Assembly: GCA_018268575.1 (NCBI GenBank)
Contig: JAFDWF010000026.1
Location: 1 to 51,173, forward strand
DNA length: 51,173 bases
Direction: 5' to 3'
Source of the DNA: Actinomycetota bacterium
GTDB taxonomy: Bacteria > Actinomycetota > Thermoleophilia > Solirubrobacterales > 70-9
Shown: positions 1 to 8,015 of the stretch, in pieces
How positions within the stretch are numbered: position 1 is the first letter of the stretch
Layout of the letters: the number at the start of each line of letters is the position of its first letter
The notes under the pieces: generated by a model
What the model was told of the DNA's origin: nothing
The model's input: only the letters and a program-made list of their open reading frames with translations
Databases searched by the model: none
Made by a program: the position numbers and the translations under genes

Positions 1-1
1 C

Positions 2-748
2 GTCACCGGCTCCGAGCGGGCGGGGGCGGCGGTCGCCGAGATCGCCGGCCGCAACCTGAAGAAGGTCGTGCTCGAGCTGGGCGGGTCGGACCCGTTCATC
101 GTGCTCGGCACCGACGACCTCGACGCGGTTGTTCAGTCGGCTGCAGCGGCCCGGCTCGGAAACACCGGCCAGGCCTGCAACGCGGCGAAGCGCCTGATCA
201 TCAGCGACGAGTACTACGACGATTTCCTCGCCAAGCTGCAGGAGCAGATGGAAGCGGCGAAGCCCGGCGATCCGAGCAAGGAGGCCACCGCGGTCGGTCC
301 GCTCTCCTCGAAGACCGCCGCCGACCGGCTCGAGGACCAGGTCAGGCGGGCGATCGAGAACGGCGCCGAGGTCGTGGTCGGTGGCAAGCGCGACGGCAAC
401 TACTTCGAACCGACGATCCTCACCGGGATCAAGCCGGGCGACGACGCAAGCCAGGAAGAGTTCTTCGGCCCGGTCGCCCAGGTCTACAAGGTCGGCTCCG
501 AGGAGGAGGCGGTCAGCCTCGCCAACGACACCGCCTTCGGCCTCGGCTCCTACCTGATGACCAACGACGCCGAGCAGGCCGAGCGGGTCGCGAACGCGAT
601 CGAAGCGGGCATGGTCTTCATCAACGGGGCGGTCGCCGACGGTCCGGAGCTGCCCTTCGGCGGCTTCAAGCGCTCCGGCTTCGGGCGGGAGCTCGGCCGC
701 TTCGGCGCCGACGAGTTCGTCAACAAGAAGCTGATCCGCAGCGCCTGA
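2..748 (+). CDS. NAD(P)-dependent aldehyde dehydrogenase, succinate-semialdehyde type (C-terminal part)
   Basis: The gene runs off the left edge; the open frame continues to base 2, so only about the last 248 residues are visible. They contain the catalytic glutamate motif ELGGSDPF and the catalytic cysteine motif GQACNAAKR, as in GabD-type succinate-semialdehyde dehydrogenases. Further on come the EEFFGPV and PFGGFKRSGFGRE motifs of the C-terminal half of the family. The enzyme would oxidise an aldehyde to its acid in the cytosol. Substrate cannot be fixed from this part alone; the GQxC..AKR context favours succinate semialdehyde over betaine aldehyde. It ends 15 nt before the stop of a convergent nucleoside hydrolase gene and has no visible operon partner here. 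Confidence 0.9.
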   Translation, partial: VTGSERAGAAVAEIAGRNLKKVVLELGGSDPFIVLGTDDLDAVVQSAAAARLGNTGQACNAAKRLIISDEYYDDFLAKLQEQMEAAKPGDPSKEATAVGPLSSKTAADRLEDQVRRAIENGAEVVVGGKRDGNYFEPTILTGIKPGDDASQEEFFGPVAQVYKVGSEEEAVSLANDTAFGLGSYLMTNDAEQAERVANAIEAGMVFINGAVADGPELPFGGFKRSGFGRELGRFGADEFVNKKLIRSA

Positions 749-762
749 GCGGCCGGCGATCC

Positions 763-1731
763 TCAGTCCGATGGCGGGCCCGCGAGTGGCGAGAGCCGCT
801 CGCGCAGTAGGCCGCGGAACCGCTCGGAGTCGGCGTCGACGGCGACCTCGAGCGGACGCGGCGCTCCGCCCTGATGCGGCGCTCCGTCCCAGGTGACGGC
901 GGTGGCGCCGCGGCGGCGGCCGGTGCCGGTGTCGACCTCGATCGCGGCGGCGGGGCGGAGCGTGACGATCCCCGGCTCGAGCAGGCCCGCCACCACCATC
1001 GCATCGTGAAGCGGCCAGCCCAGTCCGGTGACCTGGTCGTCGTAGCCGAGGATCATCTCGGCGATCGTCGCGCCGACCGGCGACCAGGCTGCCAGCTCCA
1101 GTCGCTGCGACTCGTCGAGCGCCGCCTTGCGGGTCGCCGCCAGGGTAAAGAGCCGGGTCGGCACCTCGTTCGTGGCGAGCACCCGGTAGGCGGCCTCGGG
1201 ATCCGCCCAGGTGTTGAACTCGGCGAACGGGGTGACGTTGCCACGGTCGATCGTCGCGCCCATCACCGCCAGCAGGCCGATCCGGTCGGCGAGGTCGGGA
1301 CGCGTCGACAGCAACAACGCGATGTTGGTCAGCGGGGCCAGGGCGATCACCGTGACCTCCCCCGGCACGGCCGGCTCGAGCACCCGCTCGAAGGCGGCCA
1401 GCGCGGGCTCGGCCGAGGCCTCGCGCGCCGTCGCCGGCAGCTCGACGTCGCCGATCCCGTTCTCCCCGTGGATCGGCGGATAGGGCGGGTTGAGCCGCAC
1501 CAGCGGCCGCGCCGCTCCCTGGCAGACGGGAACCTCCGCGCGACCGCAGGCGGCCAGGGTCCGGATTGCGTTGCGGGTCGAGTGGTCGACGGTGACGTTG
1601 CCGCATACGGTGGTGACGGCGTGGAGGTCGAACTCGGGGCTCGCCGCGACCAGGGCGAGCGCCAGCGCGTCGTCGATTCCGGGGTCACAGTCGACGATCG
1701 TCGGGATCGACCCCGGCTGCCGATCGGTCAT
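763..1731 (-). CDS. Inosine/uridine-preferring nucleoside hydrolase family protein
   Basis: A 322-residue protein, full length for the family. The N-terminus has the calcium-binding aspartate cluster DCDPGIDDALALAL (about residues 14-27), and the C-terminal part has LHDAMVVAGLLEPGIV, matching the active-site histidine region. The family cleaves the N-glycosidic bond of ribonucleosides to give ribose and a free base. It is divergent from the cupin-to-ribokinase gene set starting at 1911, which includes a LacI regulator and ribokinase, so I infer that its ribose feeds that kinase. The ATG at 1731 is the only good start: the DxDxGxDD motif must lie near the N-terminus. Nucleoside specificity cannot be read from the sequence. 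Confidence 0.9.
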   Translation of the reverse strand: MTDRQPGSIPTIVDCDPGIDDALALALVAASPEFDLHAVTTVCGNVTVDHSTRNAIRTLAACGRAEVPVCQGAARPLVRLNPPYPPIHGENGIGDVELPATAREASAEPALAAFERVLEPAVPGEVTVIALAPLTNIALLLSTRPDLADRIGLLAVMGATIDRGNVTPFAEFNTWADPEAAYRVLATNEVPTRLFTLAATRKAALDESQRLELAAWSPVGATIAEMILGYDDQVTGLGWPLHDAMVVAGLLEPGIVTLRPAAAIEVDTGTGRRRGATAVTWDGAPHQGGAPRPLEVAVDADSERFRGLLRERLSPLAGPPSD

Positions 1732-1782
1732 CGGTCCGCGCCCACGATCATCGGTTTGACCGCGGTTCCGAACCGGTGTACG

Positions 1783-1810
1783 GTGAAAACGAATATGATC
1801 CCTGTATAAG
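1783..1810 (+). promoter_or_regulatory. Candidate promoter in the divergent nucleoside hydrolase/cupin spacer
   Basis: The 179-bp spacer between divergent genes contains GTGAAA (1783-1788), a 16-nt gap and TATAAG (1805-1810), a plausible sigma-70-type promoter pointing to the cupin gene. The expected start of transcription leaves a leader of about 95 nt. That leader holds the imperfect palindrome CAGAACCGTTTCG (1841-1853), whose GAACCG half recurs upstream at 1770-1775. This could be an operator for the LacI-family protein encoded at 3701, but the symmetry is weak. Confidence 0.4.
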
Positions 1811-1910
1811 ACCCATTAAGACGATCCTAACCGACTTTTACAGAACCGTTTCGACCAGCTTCGACAGCCTTACCTAGCCCAAGACGTCAATCGACCAGAG
1901 CGAGGACACG

Positions 1911-2369
1911 TTGCCCGACCACGATCCCCAAGCAAAGAACGCCATGCGGTACCCCAAAGTGATCGACGAGGCGGAGATCGACTCGCTGCCGCGTCTCGAA
2001 TTCAACACCGGGATCGACACCGCGATCTTCGTCTCGCGAGAGCGCGACGACGCCCGGTACTTCCGGCACGGCTACTGCTACATGGAGCCCGACCATGGCG
2101 ACTACCACTGGGACCAGAGCAATTTCGACGAGTCCCACTTCTGCCTCGAAGGGCGGATCAAGCTGCGGGTCGAGGACGCCTCCGGCCGCCAGATCGTGCT
2201 CGAGGCGAAGGAGGGCGAGCACATCTTCCTGCCCGCCGGCTACAAGTACACGCTCGAAGCGACCGGCGTGAGATCGAAGTTCTTCTGGACCAGCGGGCCG
2301 TCGCCTCGGGTCGGCCTCGCCGACGCCAAGGAGTACTCGGAAAAGCTGACCGCACTGAGGGGGGAGTGA
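1911..2369 (+). CDS. Cupin-domain protein
   Basis: A 152-residue single-domain protein. The middle contains the cupin motif 1 region (GDYHWDQSNFDESHFCLEGR) and the motif 2 region around EGEHIFLPAGYKYTLEATG, giving a double-stranded beta-helix fold. It resembles EutQ-like or sugar-binding cupins, but the exact substrate is unknown. The TTG start is supported by GAGCGAGG a few bases upstream; an in-frame ATG at 1944 would shorten it by 11 residues. It is the first gene of a tightly packed set: cupin, PNPOx-like, GATase-like, LacI, ribokinase. The set suggests a sugar or nucleoside catabolic unit controlled by the LacI member. Confidence 0.75.
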   Translation: MPDHDPQAKNAMRYPKVIDEAEIDSLPRLEFNTGIDTAIFVSRERDDARYFRHGYCYMEPDHGDYHWDQSNFDESHFCLEGRIKLRVEDASGRQIVLEAKEGEHIFLPAGYKYTLEATGVRSKFFWTSGPSPRVGLADAKEYSEKLTALRGE

Positions 2370-2370
2370 G

Positions 2371-2907
2371 ATGGCCGACGTCAAGCCGGTGACCGCAAGC
2401 ACCTTCGCGCCGTTGCGCGGGGCGAAGCGCTGGGAGTTCCTCGAGCGGGCGAGGACGATCCGCTTCGCGACCGCCAACGAGGACGGCTCGATCTACCTCT
2501 CGCCGCTCTGGCTGGTGGTCCACGAACGGCGGATCTTCATCCCGGTCGACGCCGCCTCCAAGCACGGCGCCAACTTCGAGGCGGGCCGGCCGCTGGCGGC
2601 CCTGGTCGACGGCGGCGACGAGTACGCGACCGTCCACGGGGTCCGGATCCACGGCACGATGGAGGTGGTCGAGGACGGGGCCCTCTTCGACCAGCTGCAG
2701 GAGCTGGTGCGGACGAAGTACTTCTACAAGAACCACCCCTACGCCGATGCCTACTTCGAGTTCGGCGAGTTCGCCGGCCGGCGCTACTTCGAGCTGGTGC
2801 CGGAGAAGATGATCGGCTGGGACATGCGCGAGCTGGCCGAGGTCCCGGCCAACGAGGCGCGGACCCTGCCCGACCACGTCGGCGATCGTCTGCTGGAGGC
2901 CGAGTGA
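2371..2907 (+). CDS. Pyridoxamine 5'-phosphate oxidase-like (split-barrel) protein
   Basis: A 178-residue protein with a split-barrel flavin-binding fold signature: the N-terminal RTIRFATANEDGSIYLSPLW segment corresponds to the strand pair that opens PNPOx-like domains, followed by KHGANFEAGRPLAALVDGG. Such proteins bind FMN, F420 or haem; which one cannot be told here, although the genome encodes an F420 enzyme at 9067. The ATG has a strong GGGGGAG ribosome site inside the end of the cupin gene. Its stop overlaps the next start as TGATG, so the two are probably translationally coupled. Role in the cluster unknown. Confidence 0.75.
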   Translation: MADVKPVTASTFAPLRGAKRWEFLERARTIRFATANEDGSIYLSPLWLVVHERRIFIPVDAASKHGANFEAGRPLAALVDGGDEYATVHGVRIHGTMEVVEDGALFDQLQELVRTKYFYKNHPYADAYFEFGEFAGRRYFELVPEKMIGWDMRELAEVPANEARTLPDHVGDRLLEAE

Positions 2908-3692
2908 TGGCGGGCGCGAACGGCGGCTCCTCGGCCAAGGTCCTGCTCGCGGGCGAGTCGTGGGTCAAGCACACGGTCCACATGAAGGGGTTCGACCACT
3001 TCCACACGACCGAGTACGAGGAGGGCGGCACCCTCTTCATCGATGCCCTCGCCGGGACTGGGATCGAGGTCGACTACGTGCGCGCGCACGAGATCTCCAC
3101 CCGCTTCCCGAGTGGCCGCGACGAGCTTGCCGCCTATGACGCGGTGATCCTCTCCGACGTCGGCGCCAACTCGTTCCTGCTCACCGACGACACCTTCCTG
3201 CGTTCCACGGTGACGACCAACCGGCTCGCCGAGCTTGCCGCCTACGTCGAGGGCGGCGGCGGCCTGGTGATGGTCGGCGGCTACCTCTCGTTCACCGGGA
3301 TCGACGGCCGGGCCCGCTACGCGCAGAGCCCGCTTGCCGAGGTGCTGCCGGTGACGATGCTCGCCCACGACGACCGGGTCGAGGTGCCGCAGGGCGTAGC
3401 CCCGCTGGTCGCGGCCGCCGGCCACCCGGCGATCGGCCGCGTCGGCGAGGAGTGGCCCCGGCTGCTCGGCTACAACCGGCTGCTCGCCAAGGACGAGGCG
3501 ACGGTGGTCGCCAGGGTCGGCGAGGACCCGCTGCTTGTCCTCGGCGAGTACGGCCAGGGACGAACGGTGGCCTTCGCCTCCGATTGCGCGCCGCACTGGG
3601 CGCCTCCGGAGTTCGTAGAGTGGCCCGACTACGCCGAGCTGTGGTCGTCGATCATCTTGTGGGCCGGCGGGAGAGTCACCGCGGACGTGTAG
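2907..3692 (+). CDS. Putative glutamine amidotransferase-like protein (PF07090 type)
   Basis: A 261-residue flavodoxin-like protein of the putative GATase-1-like family. It opens with VLLAGESWVKHTVHMKGFDH and continues with the TEYEEGG and YDAVILSDVGANSF segments. At the position where a true class I amidotransferase has its nucleophilic cysteine elbow, this protein has SDVGANS with no cysteine, so amidotransferase activity is unlikely and a binding or structural role is possible. I take the ATG at 2907, coupled to the preceding stop (TGATG); a GTG one codon earlier is equally possible. Lies just upstream of the LacI regulator. Confidence 0.7.
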   Translation: MAGANGGSSAKVLLAGESWVKHTVHMKGFDHFHTTEYEEGGTLFIDALAGTGIEVDYVRAHEISTRFPSGRDELAAYDAVILSDVGANSFLLTDDTFLRSTVTTNRLAELAAYVEGGGGLVMVGGYLSFTGIDGRARYAQSPLAEVLPVTMLAHDDRVEVPQGVAPLVAAAGHPAIGRVGEEWPRLLGYNRLLAKDEATVVARVGEDPLLVLGEYGQGRTVAFASDCAPHWAPPEFVEWPDYAELWSSIILWAGGRVTADV

Positions 3693-3700
3693 GGGGATTG

Positions 3701-4723
3701 ATGGCGAAAAAGCGCCGGCCAACGATGAAAGATGTCGCTGCTCACGCCGGCGTTTCGCTGAGCACGGTCAGCTACGTAGTCAACGACTCGGGCCCGGTGG
3801 CCAGCGACCGCCGCTCCCGCGTTCTCGACGCGATTCGGATCCTCAACTACACGCCGAATGAGTCGGCCCGCAGCCTCAAGCGGCGCTCCGCCTCGACGAT
3901 CGGCCTGATCCTCCCCGAACTCGCCAACCAGTACTTCGCGCTGGTCGCCGAGGGGATCGAGCGGGCGGCTTCCGACGCGGACGTCCTGGTCGTGCTCTGC
4001 GTGCCGCAGGCGACCGGCAAAAGCGACGACTTCTACGCCCAGTTGCTGCGCAGCCAGCGGCTCGACGGCGTCGTCTACCTCTCCGCGACCGGGACGCTGC
4101 CGTCGCTGATCCTGGAGCTGAGTCGCTCCGGCGCGGTGGTGCTGGTGGACGAGCAGATGCCCGGGTTCGAGCTGCCTGCGGTCGTCTCCGACAACCGCCG
4201 CGGGGCGCGTGAGATCGCCCAGCACGTGATCGAGGCGGGGCACCGGCAGATCGCCTTGATCGGCGGTCCGGCGCCGCTCTGGAGTGCCGACCAGCGGCTC
4301 GCCGGGTACCGCGAGGCGCTTGCCGCGGCGGGCCAGGACCCGGACGAGGTGCCGTTCTTCGGCGGCGACTACCGCCAGCGTGCGGGTTACGAGCAGGCCG
4401 CGAAGGCGCTCGAGGTCGCGCCCGCGGACCGGCCGACGGCGCTGATCTGCGCCAACGACCTGATGGCCTTCGGCGCGCTCGAGTACTGCAGGGCGAGCGG
4501 GATCGCGGTGCCGAGCGAGCTCAGCATCGTCGGCTTCGACGACATCCCCACCGCTTCGCTGGTGACGCCGCGGCTGACCACGGTCCGCCAGCCGGCCCAC
4601 GACCTCGGCTTCGCCGCCGCCCGCCTCCTCTTCAGCTTGATCGACGACGAGGGGGAGGCGACGCCACCGATGCCCTTCCCGACCGCGCTGATGGTGCGAG
4701 ACTCGGTGGCGCCGCCGCGGTGA
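3701..4723 (+). CDS. LacI-family transcriptional regulator
   Basis: A 340-residue regulator. Residues about 8-55 form the LacI helix-turn-helix and hinge (MKDVAAHAGVSLSTVSYVVN, then SARSLKRR). The rest is a periplasmic-binding-protein-like sensor domain with IGLILPELANQYFALVAEGI, ALICANDLMAFGALE and VGFDDIPTASLVTPRLTTVR. The start is fixed by the near-perfect AGGGGGA site at 3691-3697. The gene overlaps ribokinase by four bases (GTGA), which implies coupled expression. A ribose or nucleoside inducer is likely from context (nucleoside hydrolase and ribokinase), but the ligand is inferred only. Candidate operator in the spacer at about 1841. Confidence 0.93.
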   Translation: MAKKRRPTMKDVAAHAGVSLSTVSYVVNDSGPVASDRRSRVLDAIRILNYTPNESARSLKRRSASTIGLILPELANQYFALVAEGIERAASDADVLVVLCVPQATGKSDDFYAQLLRSQRLDGVVYLSATGTLPSLILELSRSGAVVLVDEQMPGFELPAVVSDNRRGAREIAQHVIEAGHRQIALIGGPAPLWSADQRLAGYREALAAAGQDPDEVPFFGGDYRQRAGYEQAAKALEVAPADRPTALICANDLMAFGALEYCRASGIAVPSELSIVGFDDIPTASLVTPRLTTVRQPAHDLGFAAARLLFSLIDDEGEATPPMPFPTALMVRDSVAPPR

Positions 4724-5652
4724 CGGGTCCGCCCCGCGGCCTCGCCGTCGTCGGCGCGATCAACGTCGACCTCGTCGTCAGCAGCGAGCGGCTGCCGCGG
4801 GCGGGGGAGACCGTGGTCGGCGAAGGGCCGCAGAGCTTTGGTGGCGGCAAGGGTGCCAATGCCGCGGTCGCGGCGGCGCGGGCCGCCGCCGACGTCGTCC
4901 TGGTCGGTGCCGTCGGCGCCGACCGGACCGGTGCCGAGACGCTCGATCGCCTCGCCGCCGAGGGCATCGACGTCGCTGCGGTGGCGCGGCTGGCGGACGA
5001 GCCGACCGGGGTTGCGCTGATCGTCGTCGATGCGGCGGGAGAGAATCAGATCGCGGTCGGCGCGGGCGCCAACGGGGCGCTCCGGGCGGACGCGGTGCGG
5101 GCGGCGCTCGAGCCACGCGTCGCGGCGCTCGGCTGCGTCCTCGTCTCCACCGAGATCCCCGACGAGGCAGTGCTGGCCGCGGTCGAGGTCGCTGCCGCGG
5201 CGGGGGTGCGCTGCGTCGTCAACCCGGCGCCGCCGACGCTCGCGGTCGAGCGCTCAGTCGGTCGCGGCGCCCTGCTCACGCCGAACGCGGGCGAGCTGGA
5301 GGACCTGCTCGGACGGCTCGGCCAAGGGAGCGAGGGGGGCGACGCCGATCGGGCGGCCGTCCTGTCGCGATCGAGCGGCGCGCCGGTGATCGTGACCCGC
5401 GGTGGTGATGGCGTCCTGATCGCAGCGGCCGGGGAGATCGCGGAGCTCCCCGCCCCGCCGGCGACCGTGGTCGACACGACCGGCGCCGGCGACACCTTCA
5501 ACGGGGTCCTCGCCGCCCGCCTCGCCGCGGGTGACGAGCTCCGCCGGGCGGCCGAGCTGGCGGTTGCCGCCGCCTCGATCTCGGTCGGCACTCGGGGTGC
5601 CCGCGAGGGCATGCCGACGGCGGCCGAGATCGCCGCCGCCGTCGCCGCATAA
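4720..5652 (+). CDS. rbsK: Ribokinase
   Basis: A 310-residue PfkB-family sugar kinase. The N-terminal substrate region is FGGGKGANAAVAAARA (residues about 43-58) and the catalytic anion-hole motif is DTTGAGDTFNGVLAARLA near residue 250, with the base aspartate in GAGD. Overall length and the early GAINVDLVV segment match ribokinase rather than adenosine or fructokinase. It converts ribose to ribose 5-phosphate, the substrate of the PRPP synthetase encoded at 8012. The GTG start sits in a GTGA overlap with the LacI gene. No sugar transporter is visible nearby, so ribose would come from internal nucleosides (nucleoside hydrolase, 763-1731) or an unlinked transporter. Confidence 0.9.
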   Translation: MTGPPRGLAVVGAINVDLVVSSERLPRAGETVVGEGPQSFGGGKGANAAVAAARAAADVVLVGAVGADRTGAETLDRLAAEGIDVAAVARLADEPTGVALIVVDAAGENQIAVGAGANGALRADAVRAALEPRVAALGCVLVSTEIPDEAVLAAVEVAAAAGVRCVVNPAPPTLAVERSVGRGALLTPNAGELEDLLGRLGQGSEGGDADRAAVLSRSSGAPVIVTRGGDGVLIAAAGEIAELPAPPATVVDTTGAGDTFNGVLAARLAAGDELRRAAELAVAAASISVGTRGAREGMPTAAEIAAAVAA

Positions 5653-5741
5653 GAGCCTCCGGGGGAGGTCCCAGGAGTACTCCAAGGGCCTCTGCGCACG
5701 AGCTCACAAAACGATTTCAGCGTCAGGCGAGAAAAGTGCCC

Positions 5742-5770
5742 TTGACGCCCAGGGTGGAATCGTTCATATT
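5742..5770 (+). promoter_or_regulatory. Promoter of the nicotinamide phosphoribosyltransferase gene
   Basis: In the 185-bp spacer after ribokinase, TTGACG (5742-5747) and CATATT (5765-5770) are separated by exactly 17 nt, a good sigma-70-type promoter. This makes the salvage genes from 5838 a separate transcription unit. A small hairpin, CCTCC-GGG-GGAGG, directly follows the ribokinase stop and may end the upstream transcript. The gene start has an AGAAAGG ribosome site. I looked for a NAD-class riboswitch fold in the leader and saw none. Confidence 0.6.
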
Positions 5771-5837
5771 CCGCTACTAGCAAGTGTTTGGGCGAATTGG
5801 GAAAGCCTAATTGGGCATGTGCCAGAAAGGTTTCTAG

Positions 5838-7298
5838 ATGACCGAGTTCAGCAACATCATCATCAATACCGACAACTACAAGCACTGCCACTACCCGTTG
5901 TATCCGCCCGGCACCGAATACGTCTCCAGCTACATCGAGTCGCGGGGCGGCGAGTTCCCGGTGCAGATGTTCGTCGGCCTGCAGGCCTTCATCCGCGAGT
6001 TCCTGATGCACCCGATCACCCTCGACGACATCGACGAGGCCGAGTACACCGAGCGCGAGCAGGGGATGCATTTCAACCGCGATAACTGGCTGGGCGTCCT
6101 CAACGACCACGGCGGCTTCCTGCCGGTGGAGATCGAGGCGGTCCCCGAGGGCACCGTGCTGCCGGTCAAGAACGTCCTCGTCCAGCTGATCAACACCGAC
6201 CCCAAGTACTGGTGGGCGACGAGCTTCTTCGAGACCGCGCTGCTGCGGGCGGTCTGGTACCCGACCACGATCGGGACGATCAGCTGGCTGTCGCGGAAGG
6301 TGATCGAGGAGAGCTTGCGGCAGACCTCCGACCATCCGGAGTCGATCCGCCACATCCTCCACGACTACGGGGCCCGCGGCGTCTCCTCGCAGGAATCGGC
6401 GGCGCTCGGCGGATTGGCCCACCTGGTCAACTTCAGCCAGAGCGACACCGTGCCGGGAATCGTCGGCGCGAAGAAGTGGTACAACGCCGTCGACCCCTCC
6501 AACTCAGGCCCGAACTCTGAGCACGCGGGCTTCTGCGCCTGGGGGCGCGAGAACGAGGCGGAGGCGATGCTCAACATGCTCGACACGATGGAGCCGGACG
6601 GCTGCGCGCTGCTGTTGAGCGACACCTACGACCACGAGAACGCGGTCAAAAACATCATCGGCGGCGAGCTGAAGGAGCGGATCGAAAACTTCAAGGGCCT
6701 GGTCGGCGTCCGCCCCGACTCGGGCGACGTGGTCGACGTCACTTCCTCGACCACCGAGTGGCTGATGGACGCGTTCGGCTACACGACCAACTCCAAGGGC
6801 TACAAAGTTCTGCCCGATTTCGTCCGTACCGTCCAGGGGGACGGCGTCCGCCGTGAGACCCTGCCGAAGGTCTTCATGGAGATGGAGCGCCGTGGTCTCG
6901 CCACCGACAACGCGGTGTTCGGCATGGGCGGCGGCCTCCTGCAGCACTGCAACCGCGACACGATGGAGTTCGGGATGAAGGCCAACGCCGCCAAGGTGAA
7001 CGGCGAATGGCGTGACATCGGCAAGAGCCCGACCGGCGACTCGATGAAGCTCTCGAAGAAGGGGCGGCTCGCCCTCAAGCTCGAGGACGGCGAATACACG
7101 ACGGTCAAGCGGGAGGAGATCGCGCCGGAGGAGAACCAGCTGGTGCCGGTCTTCCGCAACGGCCAGCTGCTGAAGAAGTGGGACTTCAGCGAGCTGATCG
7201 AGCGCGCCGAGGCCGAGTACCCCGAGCACTACTACTCCGACTACGTCACGCCGCTGCGCGAGGCCGCCAAGGGCGGCGCGACCCCGGTCGGCGCCTAG
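5838..7298 (+). CDS. nadV: Nicotinamide phosphoribosyltransferase
   Basis: A 486-residue protein matching the NAMPT/NadV family in length and motifs. It makes nicotinamide mononucleotide from nicotinamide and PRPP. Visible active-site features: D203 in SQSDTVPGIVG, E228-H229 in PNSEHAGF (equivalent to the phosphorylated histidine of human NAMPT), R292-PDSG (PRPP/ribose phosphate binding) and VQGDGV followed by the GMGGGLLQ loop. The start has its own promoter and ribosome site. It is followed by a HAD phosphatase and PRPP synthetase, so the substrate PRPP is made by the same gene set. Many databases label this family loosely as nicotinate phosphoribosyltransferase; the EH and RPDSG motifs favour the nicotinamide enzyme. 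Confidence 0.92.
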   Translation: MTEFSNIIINTDNYKHCHYPLYPPGTEYVSSYIESRGGEFPVQMFVGLQAFIREFLMHPITLDDIDEAEYTEREQGMHFNRDNWLGVLNDHGGFLPVEIEAVPEGTVLPVKNVLVQLINTDPKYWWATSFFETALLRAVWYPTTIGTISWLSRKVIEESLRQTSDHPESIRHILHDYGARGVSSQESAALGGLAHLVNFSQSDTVPGIVGAKKWYNAVDPSNSGPNSEHAGFCAWGRENEAEAMLNMLDTMEPDGCALLLSDTYDHENAVKNIIGGELKERIENFKGLVGVRPDSGDVVDVTSSTTEWLMDAFGYTTNSKGYKVLPDFVRTVQGDGVRRETLPKVFMEMERRGLATDNAVFGMGGGLLQHCNRDTMEFGMKANAAKVNGEWRDIGKSPTGDSMKLSKKGRLALKLEDGEYTTVKREEIAPEENQLVPVFRNGQLLKKWDFSELIERAEAEYPEHYYSDYVTPLREAAKGGATPVGA

Positions 7299-7299
7299 C

Positions 7300-7322
7300 G
7301 CGCCGCCGGGTGGGGGCGGCGC
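7300..7322. terminator. Hairpin between nadV and the HAD gene
   Basis: Perfect 8-bp arms GCGCCGCC and GGCGGCGC flank a 7-nt loop immediately after the nadV stop. There is no T-run. It may attenuate transcription or protect the 3' end, setting the ratio of nadV to the downstream genes. Confidence 0.4.
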
Positions 7323-7331
7323 CCCGGACCG

Positions 7332-8015
7332 ATGGCAAAGCTCCACATCTTCGACATGGACGGCACGCTCCTGGCGGGCTCGGCCTGCCTGGAGCTGTCG
7401 CGCCGTGCAGGCCACCTCGACGACGTCGAAGAGATGGAGGAGCGCTGGGGGCGGGGCGAGATCGGCCACGTCGAGTTCTACGAGCTGCTGCTGCCGCTGT
7501 GGAAGGAGCTGGGCGAGGAGGACGTCGCTGGCGCCTTCGCCGAGATCGCCTGGCTGGAAGGGGTCGAGGAGGTCTGGCGCGACATCGACGCGCGCGGCGA
7601 GCGCAGCGTGGTGATTACGCTCTCGCCGCAGTTCTTCGCCGACAAGCTGCTGGCCTTGGGATTGCACGAGGCGTATGGGGCGGAGGTCATGGCCGGGGGC
7701 GAGGTCGTCCCCGAGCGGGTGCTGACCCCCGAATCGAAGGTCTACATCGCCACCGAGGTGCTCGAGCGGCTTGGCCTCGGCAGCGACGACACGGTCGCCT
7801 ACGGAGACTCCTCCTCCGACGTGCCGCTGTTCGAAACCCTCGACAACACGGTCGCGGTGAACGGCTCCGAGAGCCTCGCCGAGCACGCCGCGGTCGCCTA
7901 CCGCGGCAACGACCTGCGCGAGGCATATGCGCTCGGGCGGGGGCTGCTCGACGCCGGGGTCACCCGACCCTTGTCGCCCACCGGGCGACAAGGGTCGGGT
8001 GGGAGCAGGCCGTGA
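7332..8015 (+). CDS. HAD-superfamily phosphatase, SerB/PSP-like
   Basis: A 227-residue haloacid-dehalogenase hydrolase. Motif I is FDMDGTLL (residues about 7-14), motif II VVITLSPQF, motif III KVYIATEV, and motif IV YGDSSSDVPLF, the arrangement of phosphoserine-phosphatase-like enzymes. The substrate is unknown; the position between nadV and prs suggests a phosphorylated metabolite of the same pathway. The last 15 or so residues are encoded by a 19-bp perfect palindrome (7961-8001) and look like read-through into a repeat, so the ancestral protein probably ended near residue 211. The stop overlaps the prs start as GTGA. Confidence 0.82.
   Translation: MAKLHIFDMDGTLLAGSACLELSRRAGHLDDVEEMEERWGRGEIGHVEFYELLLPLWKELGEEDVAGAFAEIAWLEGVEEVWRDIDARGERSVVITLSPQFFADKLLALGLHEAYGAEVMAGGEVVPERVLTPESKVYIATEVLERLGLGSDDTVAYGDSSSDVPLFETLDNTVAVNGSESLAEHAAVAYRGNDLREAYALGRGLLDAGVTRPLSPTGRQGSGGSRP
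7961..8001. repeat. Perfect 19-bp palindrome inside the 3' end of the HAD gene
   Basis: Arms at 7961-7979 and 7983-8001 are perfectly complementary around a 3-nt loop (ACC). The core TTGTCGCCC-ACC-GGGCGACAA is nearly matched by an imperfect palindrome at 20675-20707. It lies in coding sequence just ahead of the prs start and includes part of the prs leader, so it could hide or regulate the GGGAG ribosome site at 8001-8005. Confidence 0.7.

Noticed and set aside
2907..3692. Active class I glutamine amidotransferase
   Set aside because: The nucleophile elbow lacks cysteine (SDVGANS), so only the fold is claimed.
3452..3700. A longer LacI protein starting inside the preceding gene
   Set aside because: The extra N-terminus is Arg-rich shadow sequence; ATG 3701 with AGGGGGA fits the family start.
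5653..5837. Possible NAD-type riboswitch ahead of nadV
   Set aside because: No conserved stems or known NAD-riboswitch sequence blocks could be recognised; only a promoter and a small terminator-like hairpin are seen.
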